Source: Mesocentrotus franciscanus
Lineage: Eukaryota; Echinodermata; Echinoidea; Camarodonta; Strongylocentrotidae
Direction: 5' to 3'
Assembly: GCA_037976565.1 (NCBI GenBank)
Contig: CP137686.1
Coordinates: 1,084,646 to 1,148,645 of the forward strand
Length of the DNA: 64,000 nucleotides
The position numbers and the translations under genes were made by a program. The notes under the pieces are model-generated. The model saw only the letters and a list, made by a program, of their open reading frames with translations. It was not told the DNA's origin and searched no databases. Below, piece after piece: positions 34,445 through 47,958 of this stretch; position 1 is the first letter of the stretch, and each line of letters starts with the position of its first letter.

Positions 34445-34824
34445 AGGGCCATTCATACGCAGAGTAATTAGTGATATTCAAACTTTTGCGCGATGGTCGG
34501 AAGAAATACTGGTCTCAGTAACTGTTTGTGGACCAAAACAATTCTCAATGATTAGTGAGATTCTGATTGTGAATCAAATCGCCCTGTTAGTGCATTTTGG
34601 GGGGTAAATTATTATTTTATTATTTTGTTGTTGTTACTGTGTGCTTAGTATTACATGTACAACAAAGGACAGTTGAGCGCTGTCCTGTGTTGCACCATAA
34701 CTCTGCAGAAGTGAGATGTGAACATTGGTTATATTGTATGTCTCCCATCTGTGAATGGGGGCATTTAGTGAGATTTAAATCCTGAATTAAATCTCACTAT
34801 TTTTTAAATCGTGTGAATGACCCT
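34445..34824. mobile_element. MITE with AGGGYCATTCAYACG ends
   Basis: A 380-bp element. Left agggccattcatacg and right (minus strand) agggtcattcacacg are inverted repeats with two mismatches. It contains an internal palindrome at 34768-34798 (agtgagattta and its reverse complement). No second copy seen in the window. Confidence 0.65.
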
Positions 34825-35269
34825 ATGTGTCGTCACTCCCGACCCCTCACAGCTGAGCAAGCTGTATTTCATGCTTGGTCGGGGGCCCCTCTCCATGCCG
34901 TCATTCAGTGAATAAACAGTTCGGTTGCAGCGGATGATTGCGTATGTGGATGGTCTTCATGTGAAAGAGAACCGATTCACCAATAGACTTGTTGACAATT
35001 CTTACTCCCATCATCACATGTACCAGTGTCTTTTATAAAGGTGTGTCTGAGAAAAGCTAAAAATTAGACTTGAAATTTCTGAAAGAAAATCAGAAATTTA
35101 GGCCAGATACATGTAGAGGTTGAAAGAGTAATGGATGTAATATCAATTTGTAATGTCAAGATAACTATAGAAAATATTTTTATAATCAATTCTATTGAAA
35201 AGATGTGTTGAAGGTTGTTAAGTATTGCAGGCTTTGTAGCCTTTGCTCAGTATTTCCTTTGAAAGGCCA

Positions 35270-35420
35270 TGACAGTCTGTTAACTTAAAGTTTAGGCCAT
35301 GGTTTATTTGAAGTTATAAACCACAAGCAACCTTATGGTTAGGGCTATAACTAGGAGCCACAGAGGGTCCTCACTAGTTATGTGCCGTGCGAACACAATT
35401 TACTTCAAAGTTACGCCAGG
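35270..35420. repeat. Inverted relative of the repeat at 2690-2990
   Basis: Shared blocks read on the minus strand: gttcgcacggcacataact, gaggaccctctgtggctc and agttatagcc. Confidence 0.4.
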
Positions 35421-35819
35421 TTGTAGTTAAAATGGATGCTTGCCTGGCTTGTAGTTTTAAACATGGAATACTCGTTGTTTTGGTCCAGTGGGAACCCTCA
35501 TCATTGTTAGTGGATTGCTGTTAATAACTTTGAGGTATTGCAAACTTAAATTGTAAAACTTTGATTGTCCCATGTAAACATAGCTATGATCTGACTTTTG
35601 TTCATGTTTTTGCTTAGATATTTTAAATGACTTCTGACAGTACTTTGGTTTATTGCTTTTACTCACACTGGTTGAGTTTCCTGTTGAACATGAAGGTACT
35701 TTTAATAGACTGGAAATAAAACAAATGAAACCATGACAGTTTTTTGACAGTCAGCATTAGAATAAATATAAACACTGACCCTAATTTATAATGTATACAA
35801 GTTTGTATGAGATGTATTT

Positions 35820-35875
35820 AGGGGGGGGGGTACCTCTTCTGTCCTTAAAATCATCATGGATAGGGGGGGGGGGCA
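35820..35875. repeat. Two G-runs (G10 and G12) 37 bp apart
   Basis: Homopolymer G tracts in the pattern agggggggg..tacc and atagggggg. Low complexity; G-run lengths may be assembly-sensitive. Confidence 0.85.
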
Positions 35876-37420
35876 TTCTGCAGTGTAACATGTGGTATAT
35901 GAAATAGTATTTTTACTTTACTTTTAAAAGATATCAATATCTGCCCCCCTTATTAATTGCAAAGCTCATACAATGTATTTTCGCCATTATAGTAGATTTC
36001 AATGAAATATGTGAGGGAAGGTTGGGAAAGAAGGAACATAAATTAGAATCACTTTTCCTCAAATCATGTAAAATCTTGAAATTTACTACAATTATTTTTG
36101 AACACTTTCGGATGTGACAGTGAATCTTTTGTCTAACTTTTTCTTTATATAAAAATACACGTCTGATTCCATCCCCAAAGAGCTTTCATGTTTTTACAAG
36201 CTCCTTTGACTCTTTCCCTCTATTCCTGTGTATTTTTTCTATTCACCCTAGCTTCTAATATCACCAGACTGGATATATTATAGCATTAACCCAGACCAGT
36301 GTACCACCCCAGTGTACTGCCATGAAATGCTAATCACCAGATGAAACAGGATGCCTTCTTTGTTGATTATCCTAATTTATAGATCCATTACTGATAATAT
36401 GCCAAGCCTGCCTAATTCTCTTGCTAAAATGCAGAGTTATGGCACTGATGGCAATGCATGTATTATATCTGGTATGAAATTATCCAACATCCTTTTAGGG
36501 CATGAGGCATGATCGATGACAAAAACCTGATTAATTTTCATTTTCTTTGTATCCACATATAAAATTGGGTGATTAGTTATGACATAATTCATGGAAAACG
36601 TGACATAAATTTTGTCTTGTATGGTGTATTTGGCATAAACAGTTATAAACTTCATTACCGGTATTCATTCAAAATAATTATGTATTCTATACATTCTGTA
36701 ATTACTAGTTAGATATTGATATTTCAAAATAAAGCTATTGTGTAATACACTATGAATATTTGACTTGGTATGACCTTCCATTTAGTAGAATAATGGATTT
36801 AAAAAAAATTCACGACTGTTTTTATATTCATTGTTTGAGAGCGATCAATATCTCATTATATGGTCTGAGAATTTATTGCAGCTGTCACTTCAAGCATTTA
36901 GAATGACGGTGTCATATTTTATTACTGCTGCTGGCGATGTGGTATTGGACTGGCTAAACAAGGGCCTATGGGAACATGGTGGATCATTTATTGAGTCTTT
37001 GGGTTGGAGAGAATCCAGTGGCCAACAACAAGTTAAGATGAAGCAAGCACCATTTGAACTATTTTAAGATGACTTGTCCCTCCTCCGTCATCCACCCTTG
37101 CATTCAGAGGTATGGTCCCTGAGGGATAGTAGGAGAAAGGGAAGCGTCTGAAATGTCTTTCCTAGCTTTGGATAATATTTCAATGTAATATCCGTTTGCT
37201 CTCGTTCTTTGCTCTCTTATTCCCTGTGCTGCAACATGAATGTGAGCGGGCAAACAATGAGAGTAGAGATCTAGGTTTGCAATCGCTCGATCAAGAGCAA
37301 TTTTGGTATCTATGTCATGCGACACATGACTTTTATGCGAGAGAGAGAAATAGACATGAATGGTCCTTACATTTGTAGCTAGGCATCAGTCATGCTTGAG
37401 CTCTGCATTACATTTGTGTG

Positions 37421-37440
37421 AGTGTGTGTGTGTGTGTGAA
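37421..37440. repeat. (GT)n microsatellite
   Basis: Short tg run within a GC-richer, non-repetitive stretch. Confidence 0.85.
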
Positions 37441-38611
37441 AGGTTCTCATTAGGTGATGGGTATTGGCGTGTCCTGTAGTACTGGTCACTGGGATGATGC
37501 TCTGATGATTTTACCATCCTCCTCCTCGGCTCCTCCATCTCGCAAGCAGCCGGTAGTGGGCGGGATGCAGTGCGTGCCACAGTCAACACAAACTCCGGTA
37601 TCTCCCGTGCCTTGTCAACGTGTCATGTTTCAGGGTTGAAGTTTAGCGGGCAGCTGCAGCGAGATGCGATTATCATCACAGCAGGGATGAATGTGGTGAT
37701 GAGGATGATGATGTTGGCCACCGGTAGTAGAGATCGCATCCCTACCAGCTGTGTGTGTTAGTGTATCATCCCTGTCCTAGTTTCTCTTCCCCTCATGTAC
37801 TTGAAACAATGCAACTCTAATGAGAATGGGGCAGAGGACACACATCGCTAGCCGGAAATCTTCAGTTGCCGAGGAGTAGCGCATGCAACAATTTCTTATC
37901 TGCTACATCTTATTACTCACCAACTCTTGGATAAATTTGGAGATATAACTGGAATGCTTTATTCTTTGGTATTGCTTTGGATGTGATTAAGAAGTTGTTT
38001 TTGTCTTGGTGGCTGTTACAGGATACATAGTTAATGAAGCTTTATGTTGTGGTTTCTCTCCATGTCAATGATTGAGTTGAGCGTTGGTGTTGAGATGGAT
38101 GTTCTTTGCTAAGAAAAGATGCGATCCAGCATCGCTATGGTGATGCGCTCCATCTCCTTCCCGAGGGAATCTAACCCTATGATGATGATGATCCATGGAG
38201 ATTACTGATTAGGAGTTGTGATCGTCGCCGCGGTAACCCCTTTCGTCTCGTCTGTCACATCCTCGTAAGCAAGTGATCAGTCGCGGATGACGATCTTCAT
38301 CCAATGAAGATTCTTAGTGTGTGAAAAACCTCAGATGGATTATCGAGTTGTCTCTCAAGTATATAATAAGCAAGAAATCTACTTACACTGATAACTTCTT
38401 TGCATAATGAAAGGTTGTAAAGCAGAGTCTTATCTGGTCTTGTGGGAATATAAAGTGTGAATACTTCCTTGACAACCAAAACAGATTTATGGTTGTGTTT
38501 TGAATTCTTGAAACTGTGCATATATATATATATCATGATCTGTTAAAAAGTACATGTACATATAAGTACATTATCTAAAATACTAGTAAATTGCTCAGTA
38601 TAGTACATGTA

Positions 38612-38980
38612 CATACCTGCCAACCCTTCCGAATAATCCGTAATATTCTGATTTTCTGGATTTTAAGAACCTACAAATTCGGAATATTCCGATTTGTCAA
38701 AATTTCGTCTTTTTTTCTTTTTTTTCTTCTTTAAAAAAATTTTTTTTTTAAAGATGCTAAAGCCAAATTAAGCTTGTTTTATCATGTGCCTCGATTTGAG
38801 AGTTCATGTATTGCGTGTGTTGAATGGCTGCATGATCGAGCAGCGAATTTGTGTTTGCTTTTTTGTACAGATTTACCGCGTATTGCCATCAGTTACGCTG
38901 CCGCTGCATGGGCAATTTCTTCTTTTGAAGGCTAAGTGCTAAAAATTCCTAATTCTCATTTTCAAATGTTGGCAGGTATG
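38612..38980. mobile_element. MITE with CATACCTGCCAAC ends
   Basis: A 369-bp element with perfect 13-bp inverted ends catacctgccaac and gttggcaggtatg. The left subterminal region repeats a ccgaataatccg / ggaatattccg motif. gtatagt occurs on both outer sides (about 38597 and 38981) but on the left is separated from the terminus by 8 bp, so the target duplication is unclear. Confidence 0.75.
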
Positions 38981-39790
38981 GTATAGTGGGTGCAGTAGCT
39001 GGCTTAGGACTGAGATTCTGTGATGAAAAGCAGTTAATGCCCTTATGTAAGAAAATAAGTCCTTATGTCCCTTGGCCTTGGTTGCTTGTAAATCCCTGCT
39101 TCTTAATGTCCCAGGTTAAATTCTTAATATTTTAATTTTAATTTTTAATTTCAATTTTTAATGATAGAAAAAAAAGTAATGAATAACACCAAGGAGCATA
39201 GTGAACCCCCGGCAATAATTTTTAAAAATTAAGTAAGAAAAAAATGAAAAGATGATGCATTTATTTTCATTACTGGAACATGATAAGGCGAGATGTAGGA
39301 TTGTTCAAGGAACACTTTGTTAATTGAACACTCAAAGTGTTGAAAAACAGGACTTTTACTTGCATGATATCTTCAATGGCAGTTATGCCTGTATATAAGT
39401 TTGCAACGGGGGAAGGGGTGGGCATGTAAGTGGATTATAATATCAGGGGGCTCAAAAACCTTGAACTAAGATGCTAGAAATTGGATTAGGATTAGCCGTA
39501 TTATTATGGCTCCAATTTTAACCAAACATTTAATACTGCTAAATTTGATTGCTTTTCTTGCTTCAAGCATTTAAGGGGCTTTATCTAATTTTCATATTAC
39601 CATAGATGTTTACTTGCAGCTAGAAAAACAAGCTATTTCCCAATGTTGTTTATTCAAAATTTGCATTGATGAGCTGTAAGAGAGAACAGGGGCTATAGAA
39701 ACAAGGTCCTCAATTGTCCTATTATATGAAGAGGATAATGATAAAAATGAGATTTAATGATTTTTTCCATATAATTTAACAATGTATTGC

Positions 39791-40181
39791 TTAAAGGTAT
39801 AGAACAGTTTTGGAAACGTCCTCCTCTCAAAAAATGAAATGGAAGCTCTCATTACCAATCATGTGAAAGAATATGTTTTGACTAATTCGTGATGATACAA
39901 ATTTTGCCGGGAAACCGCCTACTAATTGATATATTTGGTAAATTATTATATCTATTGGGACCAAATAGATATCGCGCACGTGCAGCGTAGTCCCATATAC
40001 ATCTTTCTGTGTACAGTGCTTGTAACTTTACCAAGACTGGGCCAGATTTCTTATCATTTTGATTCCAGAACCTTGCAGTACACACCAATACTTATATGCT
40101 AGATGATCAACCTTTCTGATCAATTCCACAACGTTTCTTTCACAATGCAATCGCATGACCAGAACTGGTCTTTATCTTTAA
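39791..40181 (+). mobile_element. TTAA-type MITE, copy 2
   Basis: A 391-bp copy of the element at 12980-13381, same orientation, with TTAA at each edge. Nearly identical through tctcattaccaatcatgtga, tgggaccaaatagatatcg and ctttctgtgtacagtgcttg, so insertion is fairly recent or the family is conserved. Confidence 0.87.
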
Positions 40182-40585
40182 ATTCAGCTTACTTGAAGAA
40201 AGACATTTTTGTGTTCCATCATGTCGATTGAACAATGGCAGATCCAGGATTCTTTGTCTGAGGGAGGGGGTGGATGGGGCATAGGCCTGAGATATTGCTG
40301 ACAAAAATACATATTCTCAAATTTGGTGGGGGGCACACACAGCAATTGCACATTTGTATTTAGATATGTGTATTACAAGTAAATAGGATTTGGTATAACC
40401 ACTGGTATAACCACAGGGCCCCTGGATTGATACACCACTCCTATAGCAGGGCTCCACACTAACTCTTTTCAAAAGGGTTCAGATTGGACTTTTTAGAGTC
40501 TGTATGCATGAGTCCTCGGGGTCCGACTTAAATATGGGTACCCATGTGTCCCGGCATCTGTTAGTGCCCAGCCCTGCCTATAGGC

Positions 40586-40975
40586 TTAAAGAGAAGGTTG
40601 AGTTCTTGGGAGAGGTGAAAAATATTTTGTGAGCGTTTTCATTGTTATTATGCAAGTGTGAAAGAACATCAGAGAAAAAATGTTCCCTGAAAAGCATGGC
40701 TCTTCAAATGCCTTAATATTCTAAATACGACATGTAACAGCTTAAAAATGAGGCCCACAATTTTTATGCCACATGTTTGTGTATGTAGTCCCATATACAT
40801 CTTTCTGTGTACAGTGCTTGTTACTTTTACCAAGACTGGGCCAAATTTCTTATGATTCCAGAACCTTGCAGTACACACCAATACTTATATGCCACATGAT
40901 CAACTTTTTTTGATCGATTCCACACCGTTTCTTTCACAATGCAATTGCATGACCACAACTCAACTTTATCTTTAA
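40586..40975 (+). mobile_element. TTAA-type MITE, divergent copy 3
   Basis: A 390-bp copy. Its ends (ttaaagagaaggttgagttc and, minus strand, ttaaagataaagttgagttg) form a subfamily. The right half matches 39791-40181, while the left half instead resembles 11380-11705. It lies only 404 bp from copy 2. Confidence 0.8.
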
Positions 40976-41690
40976 CCTTGCTTACTCCACCAAATTTTGT
41001 GGGTCATTTTGGGGATAGGCGATGAATAAATTACAGGTAGCTTGTTAACAATCAGATTAATTCCATTGCGGATTAATAGATAGTATTATCTTACTACTAT
41101 TCTTGGATAAACAGACCTTTGTTTTTTATGGTTGATATAATGGCGTGTCTTCATAATGTTGATACTGAGTGATAAATCCTCAATTTAATACATCAGGTTG
41201 GCGATGCATTTCTTCAACCCCAAGAATTTTAGTACCGATTTAGGCACAAATTCACAGACATTGTGAATAGGGAAGTTTTGTAAAAAGTTCTTTGACTTTT
41301 TTTTCCCTTCAGAAATGATGCTGACCTTTTCATTTATTACATGTATGTAAAATACAAAAGGTTTGCTTCTAACTGGGTGAAAATTATGCCAACAAACTTT
41401 TCCAATCATGCAATGGCCTTTACCCATGGTAGTTTATATTGAGTTCAGCTAACACTACCAGTATTTTTTTGTTATTTGTGAAATTGATATATGATATCCA
41501 GGAAGTGTCATATATCTAATCAAGCACTTTAGGAAGAAGTCATGAGTTGGGCATTTCCTTTGTTGATGTCTCACACTGCCCTTTATTTGACCTACAGTGT
41601 AGGCAGGCCTATGTCTTGCTGAGTAGTAGTCTCATATATATGGGAGTAGAGAGCGATTTTAGCTTAGGATAGCTTCTAATACCTCAGTCA

Positions 41691-41811
41691 TACCAATGAG
41701 ACCGACCCCAGACCAAACCCAGACCGAACAACAAATTATATTCCCCCAAATGAAAAAAAACTTGGTCAGTTTGAAGTTGCTTTGGAGTCGGTTTAGCGGT
41801 GTGGCTGAGCT
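41691..41811. mobile_element. Short MITE (CCYCAGTCACACC ends), copy 2
   Basis: Inverted ends acctcagtcatacc and ggtgtggctgagct, interior gaccgaacaacaaattatat as in copy 1 at 25133. Confidence 0.7.
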
Positions 41812-42082
41812 ATAAACAACCTCCCCTCCATAAAACAGAAAAAGAAAATAGTAATGTATTTCCTTTAGGAAATGTGCCGAGCTTGAATTTAGCTTTAGAA
41901 GAAGTTGAACAAAATAACATCACTGACTATTTCAAAAAATATGTCACAGATGTTGCATTCGCTAAAGGAGTTTTAGGATAGTATTATATTTGCCAACTCT
42001 ATTATGATAGTGTGAATTATGACTTTGCCCGCAACCATGTATATGCCTGTATGTCAGTGTCATAGTTCAGGATGGATAGTAG

Positions 42083-42295
42083 CAGTGGCGGATCCAGGGG
42101 CCCGGGCTCCTCCTAGAAAAAAAGAAGATGGGCCCCTCCTGGCGCCCAAGGGGGTGTCGGGTTTTTTCGGTTATTTTTTTGCTCACTAACCCCCCCCTAC
42201 TGAGCGAAAAATCGACCAGCACGATTTTCAAATTTTCGCACGAAGTGGGCCCCTTTTTAGGCCCCCTCCCTTGCCGCCGGCTGGATCCGCCCCTG
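42083..42295. mobile_element. hAT-like MITE with perfect 8-bp target duplication
   Basis: A 213-bp element starting cagtggcggatccaggggc and ending ctggatccgcccctg. The ends are inverted repeats, and the element is flanked by gatagtag on both sides (42075-42082 and 42296-42303). An 8-bp duplication with a CA(G)...(C)TG terminus is the hAT signature. No transposase is encoded. Confidence 0.9.
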
Positions 42296-42487
42296 GATAG
42301 TAGTAATGTATGCTTAGAGACCCAGTGGCTTTTTAAAATGGGGGAGGGTACAGGGGTAAACATGCCCCTAACGAGGGAAGGGTTGGTGAAAGAAAACTTC
42401 AGGGAGAGGGGAAAGACAAGAAAAGAAGTTTTGTTGAATTCTCTCCCCCATATCTGTTCTTGGTGTTGCCCATATTCTTGTATTTTA

Positions 42488-42730
42488 ATGCACCCAATAA
42501 GACCCCCCCCCCTCCATGACACCACTGATGCACCCAATAAGACCCCGCCCCTCCATGACACCAGTGATGCACCCAATAAGATCCCCTCCATGACACCAGT
42601 GATGCACCCAATAAGACCCCCGCCCCTCCATGACACCAGTGATGCACCCAATAAGCCCCCTTCTGTGGCACCAGTGAAGCACTCATTAAGCCCCCTGACA
42701 CCAGTGAAGCACCCAATAAGACCTTTCCTC
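42488..42730. repeat. ~31-bp minisatellite (tgacaccagtgatgcaccca)
   Basis: About seven units with taagaccccc-type spacers of varying length. Unit lengths drift with the C runs. Long ORFs on both strands are by-products. Confidence 0.9.
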
Positions 42731-43880
42731 CCCTCCATGACATGAGTGATCCTGGCCATGCCACTGAACTAGGCTAGAACTTGATTAGACTACCTTCTTA
42801 CAGTTGTGTTTGATGTCAGGTTAGGAAGACTAAGTATCTATAATTGTGATAAATTGATCAACTGGCCCTTTAACCTAGATAACACTATCTGGTACTGCCC
42901 CTCTATATGAGTGTATCTGTGATATCATTTAGAGTTCAGTGGCCGAACACGTTGGATTAGTTCATTCATTGACATCCAAGCAGTAAAGGCCATGGTCCAT
43001 TGTGGTCCATAGCTAAACCACCCTATATACTATTGGATCGAATGACTGTGCATTGTTCCTGCTGTGGACGGGCTTGTATTAATCCATGCTAAAGGTTTGA
43101 ATTTCAGTGGATTGACTCAGGATTTGAAGTATGTTGATGGGATATCATTTAGAATTCAGATGTAGAACAGTGGCTCAGTCCATCATCATTAACCCACCTT
43201 TGTATTAGTGACTGTGGCATTTTCCATGCCAGTGGACCAGCCAATTTCTGCTTATACTTATGTTGGATGTTTGAATGTCCCTCGATTGACTAAGAATTTG
43301 TGCATGTAGGGGCATACATGTATTTCATTGCTGAGGTACTGTATGTTGCAGAGTTCGATGGCTGGTGACCTGCAGCTTATACTCATATAGGACCATGGAT
43401 AATTAATGGTCTTTGACTGATTTTCACTTGATTTGGAAGAATACATCTATCTGCATGTCTACTAGTAAAGCTAAGATTTTCTCTATAGGTACTCAGGATT
43501 TAAAGTTTCCTGACCATGTGATATCTCATATTTGTATCTCGCTTGATCTTTGGCACCTAGCTTGTTTAACCTCCAGCACCGAGGCAGATATTTCTCAATT
43601 ATGGGGTATAAGCTCTTTATGCTGACATTTTTACAATTCCATTGTTCTGGCCTTCACAATGGAGCTGTCATTTTTCTCAAAGGATTTGTGACATATTGAT
43701 ATCTTTGGACAATGCTGTTTTTGAGTAACCTAAGCTTTTGCTTTGCAATGGTAGCTTAGTTGTGTTATCAACGCTCTTTATCTTTGGTAAACATATTAAT
43801 CATTCCATTGTTGTATCCCCCCCCCCCCTGATCTGTAGCTGAATTTGGTATACTTTGCAGGTATTCTTTCCATTATGTAA

Positions 43881-44105
43881 TACTTTGATATGGATCTACC
43901 TTTGCCATTGGTATTTATGAGTGATTTGTGAGACATACTCTCCTATGATACTTTGATACTTTAATATGGATCTACCTTTGCCATTGGTATTTATGAGTGA
44001 TTTGTGAGACATACTCTCCTATGATATTTTGATACTTTGATATGGATCTACCTTTGCCATTGGTATTTGTGAGTGATTTGTGAGACATACTCTCCTATGA
44101 TATTG
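43881..44105. repeat. 76-bp tandem repeat, three copies
   Basis: Copies begin at 43881, 43957 and 44033, each starting tacttt.atatggatctacc and ending gacatactctcctatgata. Only a few differences between copies, so recent. Confidence 0.93.
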
Positions 44106-44113
44106 CATGTTTG

Positions 44114-44168
44114 GAGCCAGAAGGGCATCTCATCTCATTCCACACAGAGTTAACAGCCTTCTGGCTCT
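44114..44168. mobile_element. Short palindromic element, copy 3
   Basis: gagccagaagggcat and (right) agccttctggctc are inverted. It sits directly after the 76-bp tandem repeat. The clearest palindrome of this family. Confidence 0.7.
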
Positions 44169-45181
44169 GTACTCATGCTATGCGTCATCATGGATGTCAT
44201 GTACTTCATGTGAAATGTCTTGGATGGTCGACCATATCAAGCTATTTCTTTGTTCAGTGTCTGATAGACCTGCTATTTGCTAGTGGGTTATCGCTCTCTA
44301 CATTGAAGTAATCAATCTTATGGAAACTGAAATGAAGATATTTATCCTCTCTATAACTCAGAATTTTCTTTTCTTAGGGGACATGCCAGCTAGTTTGATT
44401 CTTTTAACTGTTAAATGTTCAAATTTGACGGCTCTAAACACATTTCTAATGGATTAATGAGGGTTCCATTTTGTTGTACATATATATATATGGCCAGTGT
44501 ACATGCATATAGAATTATAACACAATTTTGGTATGCCTGGATATAATTTCCTTGTTCCGTTACAAAATCTGTAGAATGCAATAAAGCAATTAAGTGGACT
44601 ATTTTTTTCAAGTTCATTGATATTGGAGCTTAGAGCCCTACATGTGCAACAAAAAATGTGATTTGTTTATTCTTTTATCAATGTCAAACCTAGGAAGTAG
44701 AATGATGCCAAAATGAAAAGGTACCTGATGCCTGAAATTCACCACAGTTCTATTGCTTGCAATATTTATAGCCAGCAGTGCGGTTGAAACACAGTCCAAA
44801 TAGCGTATGCTTTTTCTATATTCACCAGATTTTCCAACACTACTTGCTTGAGGCTTGCATATGTTTCCTACATGCGCATTTATTAAGTACAAGCAGTTAT
44901 GGACCAAATTGGTTATGCTGGTTGGGCAATGCTCTGAGAATAGCTGTAATTTCCTTTGCTTGAGGATAAGTGATGGTTGGAGTCTCTCTGTTTCAAACCT
45001 TGATGTATTAAAGCAGAGCGGTCGTTAGAAGCTGATTAAGCGGTAACGTTACGTACTTCCTGTGAAATCGCATTTCGTATCTGACTAGTGTTGACCATGT
45101 ACTGGGAAGTTTGATGTATAATAGGGTTGTTTTCATTGTCAGTATGGGATACACATATGCATAAATCTTATTCATTCAAAA

Positions 45182-45335
45182 TCATGTCAAACCTTTCTGT
45201 TGTGGCAATCAAATGGACACAGAAAATAAATGCCCCTACAGACAGGTTATACAAGAGTTTGCTTCCTGGAGAGAAATAATTCAGATGTCCACTGTAAACA
45301 GGTTGTCTTTGACCAACAGGACATATTTGACTGTA
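45182..45335. mobile_element. Palindromic MITE (TACAGTCAAACCTG family), old copy
   Basis: Ends tcatgtcaaacc and catatttgactgta. The interior is diverged but retains ccactgtaaacaggttgtctt. Confidence 0.6.
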
Positions 45336-46101
45336 TACTGGAAAACACAAATCCAGATTTCGAAATAAAGCACAAGTGTTTTTAGTTAAAACCCCTACAA
45401 TTTGAAAGATGAAGAGATTACTAATTAAAACATACTATGTATTTGCAATTTTTAGTTTAGAATAATCCTTGATATTCTAGTTTGCAAGTCAAGGGTTTTT
45501 CCAAATCGAATCATTTTTGAAAATGTTTGCACAGACCTTTTTGCTTTCCTAGGCCTGATCCTTCTCTTTAAGATGCTCAGAGGCATCCTCATAAATTATC
45601 TGCAGTGTTTTTATCCCGATATTCCAGTGATATTTTGGGAGGCATGTATGACGTTAGTATCCTGCTAGAGTGTTGTTCAGATGGATATTTGGTGGAGGGC
45701 ATTCAACCTTTGTGTTTAAGCAGCATCCCTACTCTATTTAGCCTGTCCTCTAGAAGAAGGTTAAGGAGCCATTTTTTTCTGGGGGAGGGAAACGAGGGCA
45801 ATCTTGAGTTCTCTCAATGATAGATATTAAATTCTCATAGAGCCAGTGCTACCAAACAAAACTTATGAATACTTAATGTCCACTACAATTTCGGTATGTG
45901 ATATGTCATTACAGATGGTATTCCCTGCTAAAAGATTGTTATATAATATGTGTAATAACTGAGTAATAAGCAAAGAAAGGTATACCTATATTGACAAATT
46001 TATTTCTTGTTCTTCCAGTGAAAGTGGATCATGATTGACTTTTCAACATTTCTTGAAGCTATTGTCTCTTGAAAAGCAATCTTATTAACATATCTCAAGA
46101 T

Positions 46102-47035
46102 GAGCTTTAAACCAGGATTATTGCATTCTACACCATGGGTTTAGAGGGTTAGCAGGTGGTATTCCCTTCCTATTGGTATCCGCTCCCTTCTGATTTATCA
46201 TTCAATCTGGCAGGAAATGTTAGGAAGTTACAATACCATGGGGAAAAAATGCATAACATATTTAAGCGCAGCATTTAACCCGTTTCGAAATTCTATAAGC
46301 CTGTTTCCTGTTTAAAGGTAGTGTATCCCCTTTGCAGCCAACATCAAATTCTTTAGAAATTTGCATGAACTATGAATATGTCATGTAAGTCCTATCTGTG
46401 AAATTTAAACGTTAGCAGTGTCCTAGTATTCAAATTATGCATGTAAACCTGTTTACTTTCTAGACTTTACTGTCATACACTATTGAGTGAGTGACTGACT
46501 TTTTTTTCTTTGTTAATAACATACATAAAATGCGCTGTAAAGGATATGACTGAATATTAAGCTGATTGAATCTTTGCGCAGCACATAACGTAAGACCACA
46601 CGGTAGAAGGGTCTGAAAATCAGACTATTTTCTAAGCATAATTTAAGGAGCACGTTTTGAAAATTCCTAATGGTCGATATAATTCCACATAGAGGCAATT
46701 ACCAGTTCTAATCTTTTAAGAGGAGCTTTTAGTTGCTAGTATTATGTCTTGTTTACCATAGGATTTACACAAGTTTATATTTTCAGCCTGCAAAAGGGAC
46801 ACGCCACCTTTAAAGTAAGTCTATTACCAGAACAAAAATTGAGCTTTAAACCCATGTTACTGGTATCACACTCTACGTAGACCTTGGGTTTAGAAGGATG
46901 CTTTTAGCATTGGTTTTATGTAGCAGGTACTCTTTTCAGATTGGTATCCTCTCCTTCCTGATTTATCATTAAATCTTGCAGGAAACATGTGGAAGTTATG
47001 ATATAATGACCCTTGCTATGCATAAATCTAAACAC
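46102..47035. repeat. ~170-190-bp direct repeat flanking a MITE (46102-46265, 46841-47035)
   Basis: Both copies contain gagctttaaacc, tgggtttaga, gattggtatcc/tattggtatcc, ctgatttatcatt.aatct and ggaagtta, in the same order. The TTAA-type MITE 46312-46813 lies exactly between them. Confidence 0.7.
46312..46813 (+). mobile_element. TTAA-type MITE, second family, copy A
   Basis: A 502-bp element with ends ttaaaggtagtgtatcccct and (minus strand) ttaaaggtggcgtgtccctt, both followed inward by tgcagcc/tgcaggc. TTAA lies at each edge. Copy B (47959-48494) is in the opposite orientation, about 1.1 kb away. Confidence 0.85.
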
Positions 47036-47958
47036 CACATTCATATTGTTTCCATGGTTTCAGGGTTTTTCCCCAATGTAAATATATGCAAAAATAAGGG
47101 AAAATAAGAACATTTATTTCTTTTTTTAAGAGAAAGTGGAAAATGGTAAGGAAATATGTTCAAGAAATCAAAATGATGTACAAGCAGGTACCTATCTCCT
47201 TGCATCAAATTCATTGACTGATATATGATTTATGAAGTTATAATGGATCTGTGTACTGCATTTACTCTACCAGCTGAACAGAATCCAAGTCAAATGAAAA
47301 AAACAATCTTGTAAGTTTAGAATGCCTTGAGAAATAATCTTTAATTGATTTGTCATATCTCCTGGAAAGCCATCCTAAGTGTATTCCAAGAGCACAATAC
47401 TCAAGACACCTAGAAGAAGACGTGCCAAATCCTTTTGTGAAAATGTCAGCTTATTCTTGTAATCTTCTACTGATGTGGACACACTACTGTGTGTGTGTGT
47501 GTCCGGATGCAGGGTGACTTGTTTCTCAAACCGATTAGCGGTGCATCAGTCGAGGAATACACGTCTTCCTACAAATACAGATGCTGAAGCAGCTCGCTCA
47601 AGGTCGAGGGACAATTAAAACTCGCTCATCGAGTGTGTGGACAATTTCCTCTTGGTAGCCATGCCCGTGAGAGAAGGAGATTAATGAGCAAATAGACGAG
47701 GCTTTTATCCCCATTTATCCCCATTTTGCAGCTTCGTTAAAGTGGGATAAAGTATAGGGGATTAGGGGTGGGGGGGGGGGAGATGATGAGAGTTGATGTT
47801 TTGTCCACCTGTAATTGACTTCATCCATGATGATAGCTACCACATTCCATTAAGACCATTTATTTCAGATCTGGTAGAGGAAAAATGGCAAAGACTTCAG
47901 ATGTCTTTAGGTTTGCAGTTGATAACTACAAAAAAAAAAATTGTCTATATATTCATTC

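Noticed and set aside
42067..42759. Long ORFs on both strands (205-230 codons)
   Set aside because: Explained by the hAT-like MITE and the ~31-bp minisatellite.
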